DNA of 64,000 nucleotides. Source: Aliarcobacter cryaerophilus ATCC 43158. GTDB taxonomy: Bacteria > Campylobacterota > Campylobacteria > Campylobacterales > Arcobacteraceae. The translations under genes were made by a program, and so were the position numbers. The stretch lies in assembly GCF_003660105.1 (NCBI RefSeq), contig NZ_CP032823.1, positions 1,798,001 to 1,862,000 of the forward strand, written 5' to 3'. The notes under the pieces were generated by a model, which worked only from the letters and a program-made list of their open reading frames with translations, searched no databases and was not told the DNA's origin. Position 1 is the first letter of the stretch. Each line of letters starts with the position of its first letter. Positions 53,470-63,646 of the stretch are shown here, one piece after another.

Positions 53470-56022
53470 TTGATTTTGAAAAAGATATTTATTTTTATTT
53501 TACTTTTCAAATACCTATATGCAACAGATTTACAAAAAGTTTCACTTCAACTTATGTGGCTTGACCAGTTCCAATTTGCTGGATTTTATATAGCAAAAGA
53601 GAAAGGGTTTTATCAAAAAGCTGGACTTGACGTAGAGTTTAAAAAATTCCAAAATGAAACGAATGTGTTGCAAGAAGTTACTCAAAATAGAGCAACTTTT
53701 GGACTTGGTTCTAGCTCTCTTATAGTACACAAATCAAATGGCGAAGATATCTCTATATTTGGAGCTATTTTTCAAACTTCACCTCTTGTAATTTTGGCTT
53801 TAAAAAATTCAAATATCAACTCAATCAAAGATTTAAAAGATAAAAACTTGATGATTGCAGATGAGCAACTAAATTTTGCAAATTTACAAGCTATGTTTAG
53901 TAGCCAAAACTTTGATATTAAATCTGTAAATCTAATTCCTCACTCTTTTAATGTTGATGATTTAATAAATAAAAAAGCTGATTTAATGGCTTCTTATACT
54001 ACAAATGAACCTTTTTTATTAAAAGAAAAAGGTTATGAAAGCAAAATTTTCTACCCAAAAGATTATGGATTTGACTTTTACGAAAATATTATGTTTACAA
54101 ATAGCGAATTTGCAGAAAAAAACCCAAAAATTGTATATGATTTTTATAAAGCTTCAATAGATGGTTGGAAATGGGCATTTGAAAATATTGAAAAAAGTGT
54201 TGATATTGTTTTTGAAAAATATAATCCACTAAATAAAAGTAAAGAAGCACTACTTTTTGAAGCAAATGAGATAAAAAAAGTTATTTTTGATAAAAATGGA
54301 GATATTGGAACAGTTTCTGATGAAAAAATGAATCTAATCATAAATACATATAAAGTAATGGGGTTAATAAAAAATGATATAGATTTAAATAGTTTTATTT
54401 TACATAATAATTTTCAAAATGAACTAAATAGTGAAGAAAAAGCATATTTAAAAACAAAAAAATCTTTTACTTATTGTTCACACAATGATTTGATGCCATT
54501 TGAAGCTACTTTGAACAATAAACATATTGGAATTATAGAAGAGTATATTATACAAATTTCAAAAAATTTGGATGTAGAATTGGATTTTATACCAACTTTA
54601 AATTGGCATGAAAGTTTTGAAAAAGTTGTACAAAATGAGTGTGATATTTTAACAACAATTGCATCTAAAAAAAATAGAGAAAATCTTTTAAATTTTACAA
54701 ACCCTTATATAGATTTTCCTTTTGTTATTGCTACAGATATTTCTAAACCTTTTATTGAAGATTTAAAAAGTCTAAAAAGAGTCAAAATTGCTCTTATTAA
54801 AGATTTTGCGACAAGTAATATAATAAAAAATAAGTATAAAAATATCAATTTTGTAGAGTATTCAACTCTTTATGAAGCTTTAGAAGCTGTAAGAAAAGGT
54901 GAAGTTTATGCTGTTATTGACTCTCTTGCAGTTATTGGATATGAAATACAAAATCACTTTGTAGGAGATATCAAAGTATCTGGAAAAATAGATGAAAGTC
55001 TAAAACTCTATATGGCAACAAATATTGAAAACAAAACTCTTGCATCAATTTTAAATAAAGCTTTGAATTCAATAAATGAAAATCAAAAACATGAATTTTT
55101 TAATAAATGGGTATATATTCACTATCAAAATAATATTGATAAAGATACAGTTTTTAAGTTGTTTATTGTTATTTTTGTTCTATTTTTAATTTTAGCTATT
55201 ATTTATAGAGCTTATTTACTAAAAAAAACAAATCAAGAACTAGAAAATAGAGTTACTTTTGAGATAAAACAAAATGAAGAAAAAAATAGACTTCTTTTAC
55301 AACAATCAAAAATGGCAGCGATGGGTGAAATGCTTGAAAATATAGCTCATCAATGGAGACAACCACTATCAACTATTAGTGTTTGTACTTCAGGTATGGA
55401 GCTTAAGAAAAATATGAATATTTTAGAAGATAAAGATTTTTATGATTTAATAAATCATATCAAATCTTCTGTATCATATTTAAGTAATACTATTGAGGAT
55501 TTTAGAAGCTTTTTGGATAAAGATAAAGTTGTATCAAATATAAATATAAATCATTTAGTGCAAAAAGTATTAGATATTTTAAATCCATCTTTGCAGTCTC
55601 ACAATATTGAAGTTATAAAAAATATAGATGATTTTGAGTTTTTAACTATTGAAAATGATTTGATTCAAATTTTGATGAATATTATTACAAATGCAAAAGA
55701 TGCTTTAAAAGATTTAAAAAAAGAAGACTTAAGATATATTTTTATTAATATTTCAAAAAATCAAGAAAATATAGTTATTGAAATTTTTGATAATGCTTTG
55801 GGTATAAAAGATGAGATTATATCTAGAATTTTTGAACCATATTTCACAACAAAACATAAATCTCAAGGTACAGGAATTGGTTTGTATATGTCAAAAATAT
55901 TAGTAGATAATAATCTAAAAGGTAATATTTTTGTAGAAAACTATCAATTCTTTTATAATAATATAGATTACAAAGGTGCAAAATTTACTATTTTGTTACC
56001 TATTAAAATTGAGGTAAAATAG
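53470..56022 (+). CDS. Sensor histidine kinase with NMT1 and SBP3 ligand-binding domains
   Basis: An 850-residue hybrid receptor. After a signal peptide (about 1-17) there is an NMT1/THI5-like domain (about 20-300; LMWLDQFQFAGFYIAKEKGF), a family 3 solute-binding domain (about 330-550; DLMPFEATLNNKHIGIIEEY), a membrane helix (about 560-580), then a HisKA/HATPase kinase. The phospho-His is in MLENIAHQWRQPLSTI (about 620) and the ATP site reads IITNAKDALKD and FDNALGIKDE, with TGIGLYMSKI last. The usual G1 box DxGxGI has Leu for Gly (DNALGI). No response regulator is adjacent. Start is TTG at 53470, or TTG at 53476, which has better spacing to AAGG. Confidence 0.85.
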   Translation: MILKKIFIFILLFKYLYATDLQKVSLQLMWLDQFQFAGFYIAKEKGFYQKAGLDVEFKKFQNETNVLQEVTQNRATFGLGSSSLIVHKSNGEDISIFGAIFQTSPLVILALKNSNINSIKDLKDKNLMIADEQLNFANLQAMFSSQNFDIKSVNLIPHSFNVDDLINKKADLMASYTTNEPFLLKEKGYESKIFYPKDYGFDFYENIMFTNSEFAEKNPKIVYDFYKASIDGWKWAFENIEKSVDIVFEKYNPLNKSKEALLFEANEIKKVIFDKNGDIGTVSDEKMNLIINTYKVMGLIKNDIDLNSFILHNNFQNELNSEEKAYLKTKKSFTYCSHNDLMPFEATLNNKHIGIIEEYIIQISKNLDVELDFIPTLNWHESFEKVVQNECDILTTIASKKNRENLLNFTNPYIDFPFVIATDISKPFIEDLKSLKRVKIALIKDFATSNIIKNKYKNINFVEYSTLYEALEAVRKGEVYAVIDSLAVIGYEIQNHFVGDIKVSGKIDESLKLYMATNIENKTLASILNKALNSINENQKHEFFNKWVYIHYQNNIDKDTVFKLFIVIFVLFLILAIIYRAYLLKKTNQELENRVTFEIKQNEEKNRLLLQQSKMAAMGEMLENIAHQWRQPLSTISVCTSGMELKKNMNILEDKDFYDLINHIKSSVSYLSNTIEDFRSFLDKDKVVSNININHLVQKVLDILNPSLQSHNIEVIKNIDDFEFLTIENDLIQILMNIITNAKDALKDLKKEDLRYIFINISKNQENIVIEIFDNALGIKDEIISRIFEPYFTTKHKSQGTGIGLYMSKILVDNNLKGNIFVENYQFFYNNIDYKGAKFTILLPIKIEVK

Positions 56023-56023
56023 A

Positions 56024-56051
56024 TTTAAGAAGTAAATTCTTAAATCTAAAC
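56024..56051. terminator. Hairpin between the kinase and metH
   Basis: AGATTTAAGAA pairs with TTCTTAAATCT around GTAAA, between converging stops. T tracts are poor on both sides, so it is a moderate terminator candidate. Confidence 0.5.
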
Positions 56052-59000
56052 ATTATAATAGTTTGCCTCTTTGTTGTGAACAACAATTGCACAAGTAGTT
56101 TGCTCGGGATGCATTTGAAATGTTTCACTAAGCTCTATTCCATATTTTTCAGGATTTAAAAGATCAAAAATATCTCTATTTTGTGATAAATCAGGACAAG
56201 CTGCATAACCAGGAGAGTATCTACAACCAACATACTGCTTCATTTGAACATCACTTAATCTATGCCCCTCTTTTGGAACAATATTCCAATCAAGTCTTAT
56301 TTGCTTATGTAAAACTTCAGCTAATGCTTCAGCTAATTCAACTCCAAGCCCGTGAACTTGATAATATTTTGTAAACTCTCCACGATCATAAAACTCTCTT
56401 TCATAATCACTTATTTTTAATCCTGCACTAGCTAATGTAAATCCTACAACATCTAATCTATCATTTGCAAAGAAATCAGCTATACATCTAAAAGGTTTTC
56501 TTTTTTGTCTTGGAAACTCCATAACTTTTATAGCTTCACTTAAGGGTGGAACATTTTTGGCATCTTCAATATTATTAAAAAGATATTTTTTATCAAAAAT
56601 ATATAGTTTATTATCATAAGAAACACAAGGATAGTACTCATAAATTGCAATTGGCTCAAATATATTTTTAGAAATAAGCTCATCTTTTAAAGAGTAGTAA
56701 ATAGGCTCAACAATATCTTTTTCATACTTCATAAATGCCTCAGGTGTCTGTTTTCCTCTTTTATATCCCCATCTTTGTCTAAATAAAACTCTATGATTTA
56801 TCCAAGAGAATATCAACTCTTTATCCAATTCATTTCCAGTTTTTGCAACTCTTTCCCAATATGGAGGAACAATAAACTCTCTTTTTGGCATAGATATCTC
56901 TTCATAAGGAGGAATTTCAGCCTCCTCTTTTTCAACTCTATCGCTTGTATCGATTTTTTCAATTAAATCAGCTGCTAATCTTGTATCAAGCTCTCCGCCT
57001 TTTTCTATTCTTTGCATTGTTACAACACCATCAAATGCATCACGGCAATAAAAAATTGGTCCATCATAAATTGGTCTGCAATAATCATCAACAAAGTTTT
57101 TAGTTAGTGCAGCACCTCCTAAAATAACTGGAATTTTAAGTCCTAGTTTTTGCATCTCTTCAAGATTATCTTTCATTACACCTGTACTTTTAACAAGTAA
57201 TCCACTCATTCCAATGGCATCTGCATTGTGCTCTTTTGCGGCTTCTAAAAATTGAGTTAAATCTGCTTTTATTCCAATATTTACAATTTTAAAACCATTG
57301 TTACTTAAAATAATATCAACTAGATTTTTACCAACATCGTGAACATCACCTTTTACAGTTCCTATAACCATAGTTGTTTCACTAGTTTTTTCTTGTTTTG
57401 GTAAAAATGGATTTAAAGCATCAACTGTGGCTTTCATAGTTTCTGCACTTTGAAGTACAAATGGAAGTTGCATCTGACCACTTCCAAAAAGCTCTCCAAT
57501 TATTTTCATTCCATCAATTAGCCACTCATTTACAATTAGTTCAGGGGGAACAACATCTTTTAACTCCATAACCAAAGGAAGTAATCTATCCTTGTCGCCA
57601 TCTAAAAGAAGTTTTTTAACTTTTTCTATTGGTTCCATTTTTTGATACTCTTCATCACTTTGTTCATCTTGTGACTCAACATTTGAAAAATGGTCAATAA
57701 ATTTAAATAGTGGATCACCATCTTCTTGATTATTAAATATCAAATCATCACAAGATTTTCTATCTTCAACACTTATTTTATTTAGTGGAATTATATGTTT
57801 AACATTTACAATAGCAGTCGTTAGACCTGCTTTTACACAGTGGTCAAGGTAGATAGAATTTAGATAAATTCTTGCATTTTGTGCAAGACCAAATGAGATA
57901 TTAGATAATCCCAAAGTTGTTCCAACTTCTGGATGAAGTAACTGAAACTCTTTTATAGCCTCTAAAGTTTCAATTCCAGCAGTTCTGTACTCATCATCAC
58001 CAGAACCAATAGTAAATGTAAGCATATCAAAAACTAAATCAGCAGGATCAAAACCATGTCTATTTACACATAAATCATAAATTCTTTGTGCAACTTCAAG
58101 TTTTCGCATCTTTGATTTTGCCATTCCTATCTCATCTATTACTAAGCAAACAAGAGCAGCTCCAAATCTTTTTGCCAATTTGCAAACTTCATCAAATTTA
58201 TCTTCTCCATCTTCAAGATTAACTGAGTTTATAATACATCTTCCACCTATTTGCTTTAAAGCAGCTTCCAAAGCTTTTATTTGAGTAGAATCAGGCATTA
58301 GTGGAAGTGAAATCTTTTGAGAGTATAAAGATACAACTTTATCCATATCTTGCGTTTCATCTCGCCCTGCAAAACCTACACTAACATCAATTACATGAGC
58401 CCCAGCTCGAACTTGCTGTTGAGCCACACTAAGTGTTCCTTCATAATCATTTGCTTTTAAAAGTTCTCTAAATGCTTTACTTCCAGTTGCATTACTTCTC
58501 TCTCCAATTAAAAGAGGAGCTGGTTCTTGTTTTAGTGGAACTATATTAAAAAGAGATGCTAATGAAGCTTTTAAAAATCCATTTGGTTTTTTTGGAACAA
58601 TACCTTTAACTGCATCACTTAAAGTTTTTATATGAGTAGGTGTAGTTCCACAACAACCACCCAAAAATGAAACACCATTTATCTCTAAAAACTCTTTTTG
58701 TAAAGCTGTAAACTCATCAGGTCCCATTGGATAAAAAGTTTTTCCACCTCTATTTTGAGGAAGTCCTGCATTTGCATGAACTGAGATTGGGAATTTTGAT
58801 ACTTCACTCAAAGCTTTGACATGTTTTTGAACTTGCAAAGGTCCAGTCCCACAATTAAATCCTAAAGATAAAATATTAAAAGGTTTTAGTATTGCAGCAA
58901 TTGTTTGTGCATCTGTTCCTATTAGCATTGTTCCATTTAACTCAATTGTCACTGAAACCATAATTGGAATTTTTGGTGCAACATCATTTAAAGCATGTAG

Positions 59001-59519
59001 AGCTGCTTTTATTTGAAGTGGATCTTGACAAGTTTCAAGTAGAAAAACATCAGTTCCACCGTCACATAAACCAGAAGCCATTATTTTATAGCCTTCATAC
59101 ATTGCATCGTAAGTTATATGACCAAGACTAGGAAGTTTTGTTCCAGGTCCAATAGATGCTAAAACAAATTTTGGCTCATCTTTTGTATGATATTTTTCAC
59201 AAATCTTTTTTGCACTACTAGCTGCTAATTTTGATAACTCGTAAGACATATGTCCTATTTCATAATCTTCCAAAACCCATGGCATACTTCCAAATGTATT
59301 TGTGCTAATAAAATTTGCACCAGCAATTGCATAATTTTCATAAATTGTTTCCAAAATATGAGGAGCTGTTAGATTTAAAAGCTCATTACACCCTTCTAAA
59401 TCTTTATTTTCAAATTGCCAAAACTCTTTTTCTATCTCACAAGCTTGAAGCTGTGTTCCCATAGCTCCATCAATTATTAAAACTTTATCTTTTATTAAAT
59501 CTTCTATTTTTTGCTTCAT
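56046..59519 (-). CDS. metH: Cobalamin-dependent methionine synthase MetH
   Basis: A 1157-residue four-module enzyme that methylates homocysteine with 5-methyltetrahydrofolate. The homocysteine domain (about 1-320) has zinc-binding Cys in LGFNCGTGPL and LGGCCGTTPTH, then a pterin-binding domain (about 335-600; GERSNATGSKAFRELL). The B12 module (about 640-870) has KGDVHDVGKNLV with the cobalt-ligand His. The C-terminal activation domain (about 880-1157) binds SAM. Length is normal. The upstream metF and luxS supply its folate and homocysteine needs. I see no cobalamin riboswitch. Confidence 0.96.
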   Translation of the reverse strand: MKQKIEDLIKDKVLIIDGAMGTQLQACEIEKEFWQFENKDLEGCNELLNLTAPHILETIYENYAIAGANFISTNTFGSMPWVLEDYEIGHMSYELSKLAASSAKKICEKYHTKDEPKFVLASIGPGTKLPSLGHITYDAMYEGYKIMASGLCDGGTDVFLLETCQDPLQIKAALHALNDVAPKIPIMVSVTIELNGTMLIGTDAQTIAAILKPFNILSLGFNCGTGPLQVQKHVKALSEVSKFPISVHANAGLPQNRGGKTFYPMGPDEFTALQKEFLEINGVSFLGGCCGTTPTHIKTLSDAVKGIVPKKPNGFLKASLASLFNIVPLKQEPAPLLIGERSNATGSKAFRELLKANDYEGTLSVAQQQVRAGAHVIDVSVGFAGRDETQDMDKVVSLYSQKISLPLMPDSTQIKALEAALKQIGGRCIINSVNLEDGEDKFDEVCKLAKRFGAALVCLVIDEIGMAKSKMRKLEVAQRIYDLCVNRHGFDPADLVFDMLTFTIGSGDDEYRTAGIETLEAIKEFQLLHPEVGTTLGLSNISFGLAQNARIYLNSIYLDHCVKAGLTTAIVNVKHIIPLNKISVEDRKSCDDLIFNNQEDGDPLFKFIDHFSNVESQDEQSDEEYQKMEPIEKVKKLLLDGDKDRLLPLVMELKDVVPPELIVNEWLIDGMKIIGELFGSGQMQLPFVLQSAETMKATVDALNPFLPKQEKTSETTMVIGTVKGDVHDVGKNLVDIILSNNGFKIVNIGIKADLTQFLEAAKEHNADAIGMSGLLVKSTGVMKDNLEEMQKLGLKIPVILGGAALTKNFVDDYCRPIYDGPIFYCRDAFDGVVTMQRIEKGGELDTRLAADLIEKIDTSDRVEKEEAEIPPYEEISMPKREFIVPPYWERVAKTGNELDKELIFSWINHRVLFRQRWGYKRGKQTPEAFMKYEKDIVEPIYYSLKDELISKNIFEPIAIYEYYPCVSYDNKLYIFDKKYLFNNIEDAKNVPPLSEAIKVMEFPRQKRKPFRCIADFFANDRLDVVGFTLASAGLKISDYEREFYDRGEFTKYYQVHGLGVELAEALAEVLHKQIRLDWNIVPKEGHRLSDVQMKQYVGCRYSPGYAACPDLSQNRDIFDLLNPEKYGIELSETFQMHPEQTTCAIVVHNKEANYYNV

Positions 59520-59566
59520 ATCATCTTCTTATATTTATTTAAAGATTATATTATATTTTAAAATTG

Positions 59567-60151
59567 CTAAAAAGCTTGAATTAAAGAATTACTACAATTT
59601 GTTTTTAAATTATCGATTAATGTAATATAATATTTTTTATCAATTTTTGTAATATAGAATATAGTGTTATTTGTAGCAACAACCTCATAACTGATATTTT
59701 TAACTTTTTTAGTAAACTCTTTTTCCTCTTTAGTTTTATCATTTAAAAAAGTATCTAAGTAGTTTGTTTTTGGTTCAAAAATAAAAATTCCATCTTTATT
59801 CCAACCATAAAAAGCATCATTGTATGGACTACAATTAAATGAAACTTCAATATTTTGTATATCAAAACTCTCAATATATGTATCAATTTCTTCAATTGTA
59901 TATTTTTTGATTATTTGTGGTTTATTTTCAAACTCATTTAAATTTACCTCAAAATAACCATAGTTTTTATTTATATAAATCTCATTTAGATTTTTTAAAT
60001 CATTTATCTGCATTAAGTATAGTATATATCGAACATGGCTCAAAAGCTCTTCATCTATTGGCTCTTTTTTTATTTGCTCTAATCTATTTTGATTTACTGC
60101 ACAAGAGCTAAAAAATAGTAACATAAAAATTAGTATCAAGTTTTTTATCAT
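59567..60151 (-). CDS. Lipoprotein of unknown function
   Basis: A 194-residue protein with a lipoprotein signal (about 1-17) ending LLFFSSCAV, Cys at about 17. The mature part has alternating short strands and acidic helices and no motif I know. VSFNCSPYNDAFYGWNKDGI (about 103-122) and YYITLIDNLKTNCSNSL (about 172) hold Cys residues that could form a disulfide. It lies between metH and ilvE with no clear partner. Confidence 0.65.
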   Translation of the reverse strand: MIKNLILIFMLLFFSSCAVNQNRLEQIKKEPIDEELLSHVRYILYLMQINDLKNLNEIYINKNYGYFEVNLNEFENKPQIIKKYTIEEIDTYIESFDIQNIEVSFNCSPYNDAFYGWNKDGIFIFEPKTNYLDTFLNDKTKEEKEFTKKVKNISYEVVATNNTIFYITKIDKKYYITLIDNLKTNCSNSLIQAF

Positions 60152-60261
60152 TTTATTTCCAAATATTTTACGAATAGTACATTTTTTAATCTTAGAACTT
60201 ATTTTAATTATCTTTTTGATAATATTATTGATTAAAATCTAATTTTAGGATAATAAAACCA

Positions 60262-61182
60262 ATGACTGAATCAAAATATATCTGGATGGATGGAGAGTTT
60301 ACTCCTTGGAATGAAGCAAAAGTACACGTTTTAAGTCACACTTTACACTATGGAAATGGTGCAATTGAAGGAACAAAAGCTTATAAAACAGTTGATGGAA
60401 GATGTGCAATATTTAAACTAAATGAACACACTCAAAGACTTTTAAATTCATCAAAAATGACATTAATGAATGTTCCATTTTCACTAGAAGAGTTAAACAA
60501 AGCTCAAGTAGAATTATTACAAAAAAATGAGCTAACAAATGGAGCATATATTAGACCTCTTGTATATTTAGGTTATGGAGTAATGGGACTTTATCATAAA
60601 GATGCACCTGTAAAAGTTTCTATTTCTGCTTGGGAATGGGGTGCATATCTAGGAGAAGAAGGTCTTAAAAAAGGTGTTAGAGTAAAAATATCATCATTTA
60701 CAAGAACTCCAAATACTTCAGGTATGGGAAAAGCAAAATCAGTTGCAAACTATATGAACTCTCAAATGGCAAAATTTGAAGCTGTTGAAGCTGGATATGA
60801 TGAAGCTTTGTTAAGAGATGACCAAGGATATATTGCAGAAGCATCAGGTGCATGTTTCTTTATAGTTAAAGATGGAAAATTAATCTCTCCACCAAATGAC
60901 AACTCTTTAGAATCAATTACTCAAGCAACTGCAATTGATTTAGCACATGATATGGGAATTGAAGTTGTTAGAAGAAGAATAACTAGAGAAGAGATTTATG
61001 TAGCTGATGAAGCATTCTTTACTGGAACTGCAGCTGAGATAACTCCTATTAGAGAAGTTGATGCAAGAGTTATTGGATGTGGAAGCAGAGGAGCGATTAC
61101 AGAAAAAATCCAATCTGCATATTTTGATGTAGTAACTGGAAAAAATCCAAAATATACACAGTATTTAACATATATTAACTAA
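60262..61182 (+). CDS. ilvE: Branched-chain amino acid aminotransferase IlvE
   Basis: A 306-residue fold-type IV PLP aminotransferase for the last step of Val, Leu and Ile synthesis. WMDGEFTPWNEAKVHVLSHT (about 8-27) and LHYGNGAIEGTKAYKT (about 28-43) are the start signature. GMGKAKSVANYMNSQMAKFE (about 154-173) contains the PLP Lys, and EASGACFFIVKDGKL (about 194) is the phosphate-binding region. The start ATG at 60262 follows TTAGGATAA. It is monocistronic or co-transcribed with the SPFH gene 42 bases later. Confidence 0.95.
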   Translation: MTESKYIWMDGEFTPWNEAKVHVLSHTLHYGNGAIEGTKAYKTVDGRCAIFKLNEHTQRLLNSSKMTLMNVPFSLEELNKAQVELLQKNELTNGAYIRPLVYLGYGVMGLYHKDAPVKVSISAWEWGAYLGEEGLKKGVRVKISSFTRTPNTSGMGKAKSVANYMNSQMAKFEAVEAGYDEALLRDDQGYIAEASGACFFIVKDGKLISPPNDNSLESITQATAIDLAHDMGIEVVRRRITREEIYVADEAFFTGTAAEITPIREVDARVIGCGSRGAITEKIQSAYFDVVTGKNPKYTQYLTYIN

Positions 61183-61224
61183 TTTTAAATAGTATATTAG
61201 ATTAAAAAAAAGATAAGGAAGATT

Positions 61225-62301
61225 ATGCCAATAGATAACGACTATTTTAAGAACAGACAGCAAGGAAATAAACCTAGCGGTGGAGGAGGTGGAAATTTTC
61301 AGCCACCATTTGAAACTCCAGAATTTTTCAAAAATTTTGGTAAAAAAGCTGGTATGTTATACCTTGTAATTATATTAATTGGTGCACTATTTTTGTTTAA
61401 ACCATTTGTTATTATTGAATCAGGACAAGTTGGTATTAAAGCAACAACTGGAAAATATGATAAAGAACCTTTAAATCCAGGATTTCATTTTTATATACCA
61501 GTAATACAAAAAGTTATTGTTGTTGATACAAAAGTTAGACTTTTAACATATATGAATACACAATCTATAGGTTCGTTTGATCAAAGTATCAAAAATAACC
61601 CTGCTATTAATGTTCTTGATTCAAGAGGTTTACCAATTTCTATTGAATTAACAGTTCAATACAATATTATTGCTGATGGAGTTCCTGAAACAATTGCAAT
61701 TTGGGGACCATCTTGGGAAGATAAAATTGTAAATCAAGTTGTTGGAGAAGTTGCAAGAAGTGTTCTTGGTGGATACAACGCCGAAGTTCTTCCAATGAAA
61801 AGAAATGAAGTTGCTGAAAGTCTTGATAGATTAATCAAAGAAAAAGTAAATGAGAGATCTAAAAATGCAGTTATTGTTGAATCTGTTCAACTAAAAGAGA
61901 TAGTTCTTCCTGAAAAAATAAAAGAACAAATTGAAAAAGTTCAAATAGCAAATCAAGAAGCTGAAAGAGTAAGATACGAAGTTCAAAGAGCTAAGCAAGA
62001 AGCTGAAAAAAGAGCTGCACTTGCAACTGGAGAAGCTGAAGCTAAAAGAATTGAAGCACAAGGTAGAGCTGATGCTGTTGCTATTGAGGCAAAAGCACAA
62101 TCTGTTGCAAATAAAGTTATTGCTGAATCTTTAACACCTAGTCTTCTTCAAATGCAACAAATTGAAGTTCAAGGAAAATTCAACGAAGCCTTAAGAGAAA
62201 ACAAAGATGCTAAAATTTTCTTAACGCCAGGAGGTTCAACTCCAAATATTTGGGTTGATACAAAAGACAAGAATAGAGATACAGTAGTTAATCAAAAATA
62301 G
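61225..62301 (+). CDS. SPFH-domain (prohibitin/HflC-like) membrane protein
   Basis: A 358-residue protein with an N-terminal Gly/Asn-rich tail, one membrane helix (about 44-61) and an SPFH/band-7 domain (about 63-245). The coiled coil at about 235-290 is full of Glu-Ala repeats (KQEAEKRAALATGEAEAKR). It probably assembles into large rings that regulate FtsH or shape membrane microdomains, as do prohibitins. A free-standing copy rather than an HflK/HflC pair is seen. AAGGAAGATT precedes ATG. Confidence 0.88.
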   Translation: MPIDNDYFKNRQQGNKPSGGGGGNFQPPFETPEFFKNFGKKAGMLYLVIILIGALFLFKPFVIIESGQVGIKATTGKYDKEPLNPGFHFYIPVIQKVIVVDTKVRLLTYMNTQSIGSFDQSIKNNPAINVLDSRGLPISIELTVQYNIIADGVPETIAIWGPSWEDKIVNQVVGEVARSVLGGYNAEVLPMKRNEVAESLDRLIKEKVNERSKNAVIVESVQLKEIVLPEKIKEQIEKVQIANQEAERVRYEVQRAKQEAEKRAALATGEAEAKRIEAQGRADAVAIEAKAQSVANKVIAESLTPSLLQMQQIEVQGKFNEALRENKDAKIFLTPGGSTPNIWVDTKDKNRDTVVNQK

Positions 62302-62327
62302 TATCTAGACTCCAAAAAGGATGGAAA

Positions 62328-62594
62328 ATGAAAATAGTAGCTTTAATTTTATTATTACTATCTTCTATTAACCACCTTTTTGGTGATTCTATTGAATCTG
62401 TTCTTAAAATAAAACCTCCAATAAAATATAATCAAAACCAAAAATATGACAAAATCAAAAAATATAGCGATAACCAAAATGATGATTACAATAAAAAATA
62501 TGACTTTGGAATTGATATTGGTATAGATAAAGAGCTTATGGCTATAGATAGATTAAAAATAGATATTGGAACAAAATTTAAAGGTATTAATTAG
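62328..62594 (+). CDS. Small exported protein, unidentified
   Basis: An 88-residue product with a signal peptide (about 1-19, ending NHLFGDS) and a Lys/Asn/Tyr/Asp-rich mature part with the repeats KYNQNQKYDKIKKYSDNQND. It has no recognisable domain. It sits between the SPFH gene and hisIE, with the hisIE ATG following its stop directly, so it is probably co-translated with hisIE. It could be a secreted or periplasmic accessory protein, but function is unknown. Confidence 0.6.
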   Translation: MKIVALILLLLSSINHLFGDSIESVLKIKPPIKYNQNQKYDKIKKYSDNQNDDYNKKYDFGIDIGIDKELMAIDRLKIDIGTKFKGIN

Positions 62595-63275
62595 ATGAAA
62601 GATATAGAAAAAATAGATTGGGAAAAAATGGGAGATTTAATACCTGTTATAACTCAAGATAGTAGTTCAAATGAAGTTTTAATGCTAGGATATACAAACA
62701 AAAAAGCTTTAGAAATTACACTAAAAACTGGATATGCACACTATTTTAGTAGAAGTCGTAAGAGAATTTGGAAAAAAGGTGAAAGCTCAAATCACACTCA
62801 AAAAATTGTAAATATTTTTATTGATTGCGATAACGACACTCTTTTGTTTAAAGTAATTCAAGAAGGAGTTGCTTGTCACACAGGAAGAAAATCTTGTTTT
62901 TTTACAAATCTTGAAAATAGTGAAATTGTTGAAAATGTAAAAATTGATTTATCAAAAACTTATAGTGTAATAGATAATTTATACCACACTATACAAAAAA
63001 GAAAAAATGAAGATATTACAAAATCTTACACTGCAAAACTTTTAAATGGTAGCCAAAATTCTATGCTTAAAAAAATTGTAGAAGAAGCAGGAGAGTTCAC
63101 TTTTGCAATAAAAGATAAAAATGAAAATGAAGCAATATATGAAGCAGCCGATATTACATATCATGTTTTAGTAGCTCTTGCAAGTCTTAATATAAATCCT
63201 GATAGAGTAAAACAAGAGTTAGCAAGAAGATTTGAAATCTCAGGAATAGAAGAAAAAAACTCAAGAAACAGATAA
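62595..63275 (+). CDS. hisI: Bifunctional histidine biosynthesis protein HisIE
   Basis: A 226-residue fusion. The HisI part (about 1-112, phosphoribosyl-AMP cyclohydrolase) has [20 protein letters not shown] and HTGRKSCFF with metal-binding Asp and Cys. The HisE part (about 130-226, phosphoribosyl-ATP pyrophosphatase) has [17 protein letters not shown] and [14 protein letters not shown]. It carries out steps 2 and 3 of histidine synthesis. No other his gene is in the window, so the pathway genes are scattered. Confidence 0.95.
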   Translation: MKDIEKIDWEKMGDLIPVITQDSSSNEVLMLGYTNKKALEITLKTGYAHYFSRSRKRIWKKGESSNHTQKIVNIFIDCDNDTLLFKVIQEGVACHTGRKSCFFTNLENSEIVENVKIDLSKTYSVIDNLYHTIQKRKNEDITKSYTAKLLNGSQNSMLKKIVEEAGEFTFAIKDKNENEAIYEAADITYHVLVALASLNINPDRVKQELARRFEISGIEEKNSRNR

Positions 63276-63325
63276 AAATTATTAATATTTCTTATACAAC
63301 TAAGTTGCATTTAATAATTGCTTGT

Positions 63326-63331
63326 TATAAT
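63326..63331 (+). promoter_or_regulatory. Promoter -10 box for the zinc-ribbon gene
   Basis: TATAAT within CTTGTTATAATGC lies 31 bases before the ATG at 63363, with AAAAGGAG as ribosome site. Confidence 0.55.
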
Positions 63332-63362
63332 GCTCGAAACAAAAACTAAAAAAGGAGTTTAA

Positions 63363-63620
63363 ATGACAAATAGCTGTCAACACTGCTCTAAGAAAATACC
63401 AATTTCAAAAGTTTTTTGCTCTCCAGCTTGTAAAGAGAACTATTTTCAAAAAATTGCAATATCAGTTCCAAAACCTTTTGTAAAAAAATTATACTTTTTT
63501 TGTACAGAAGAGGAGAAAAGCTATGAAATCAAAACTTTTGCTAAAAGACACAATTGGCACGAAGAGTTAGTAATAGAAAAAGTAGAAGAATTATTCCAAG
63601 AGTATTACAAGTGTGGATAA
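63363..63620 (+). CDS. Small zinc-ribbon protein
   Basis: An 85-residue protein starting MTNSCQHCSKKIPISKVFCS, followed by CKENY, a four-Cys zinc-binding pattern. The rest is charged and helical, with DUF-like HNWHEELVIEKVEELFQEYY. The function is unknown; this type of compact zinc ribbon often binds RNA or a protein partner. It has its own promoter and ribosome site and ends in a hairpin, so it is probably monocistronic. It precedes the MerR-like gene by 26 bases. Confidence 0.65.
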   Translation: MTNSCQHCSKKIPISKVFCSPACKENYFQKIAISVPKPFVKKLYFFCTEEEKSYEIKTFAKRHNWHEELVIEKVEELFQEYYKCG

Positions 63621-63631
63621 ATTCCACACTT
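63609..63631 (+). terminator. Hairpin after the zinc-ribbon gene
   Basis: AAGTGTGGA pairs with TCCACACTT around TAAAT, followed by CTTTC. It covers the stop codon. A weak terminator or attenuator before the MerR-like gene. Confidence 0.5.
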
Positions 63632-63646
63632 CTTTCAAAATAAAAA

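Noticed and set aside
59520-59566. Cobalamin or SAM riboswitch before metH
   Set aside because: Only 47 bases separate metH from the next gene and they are plain AT-rich DNA; there is no room or core sequence.
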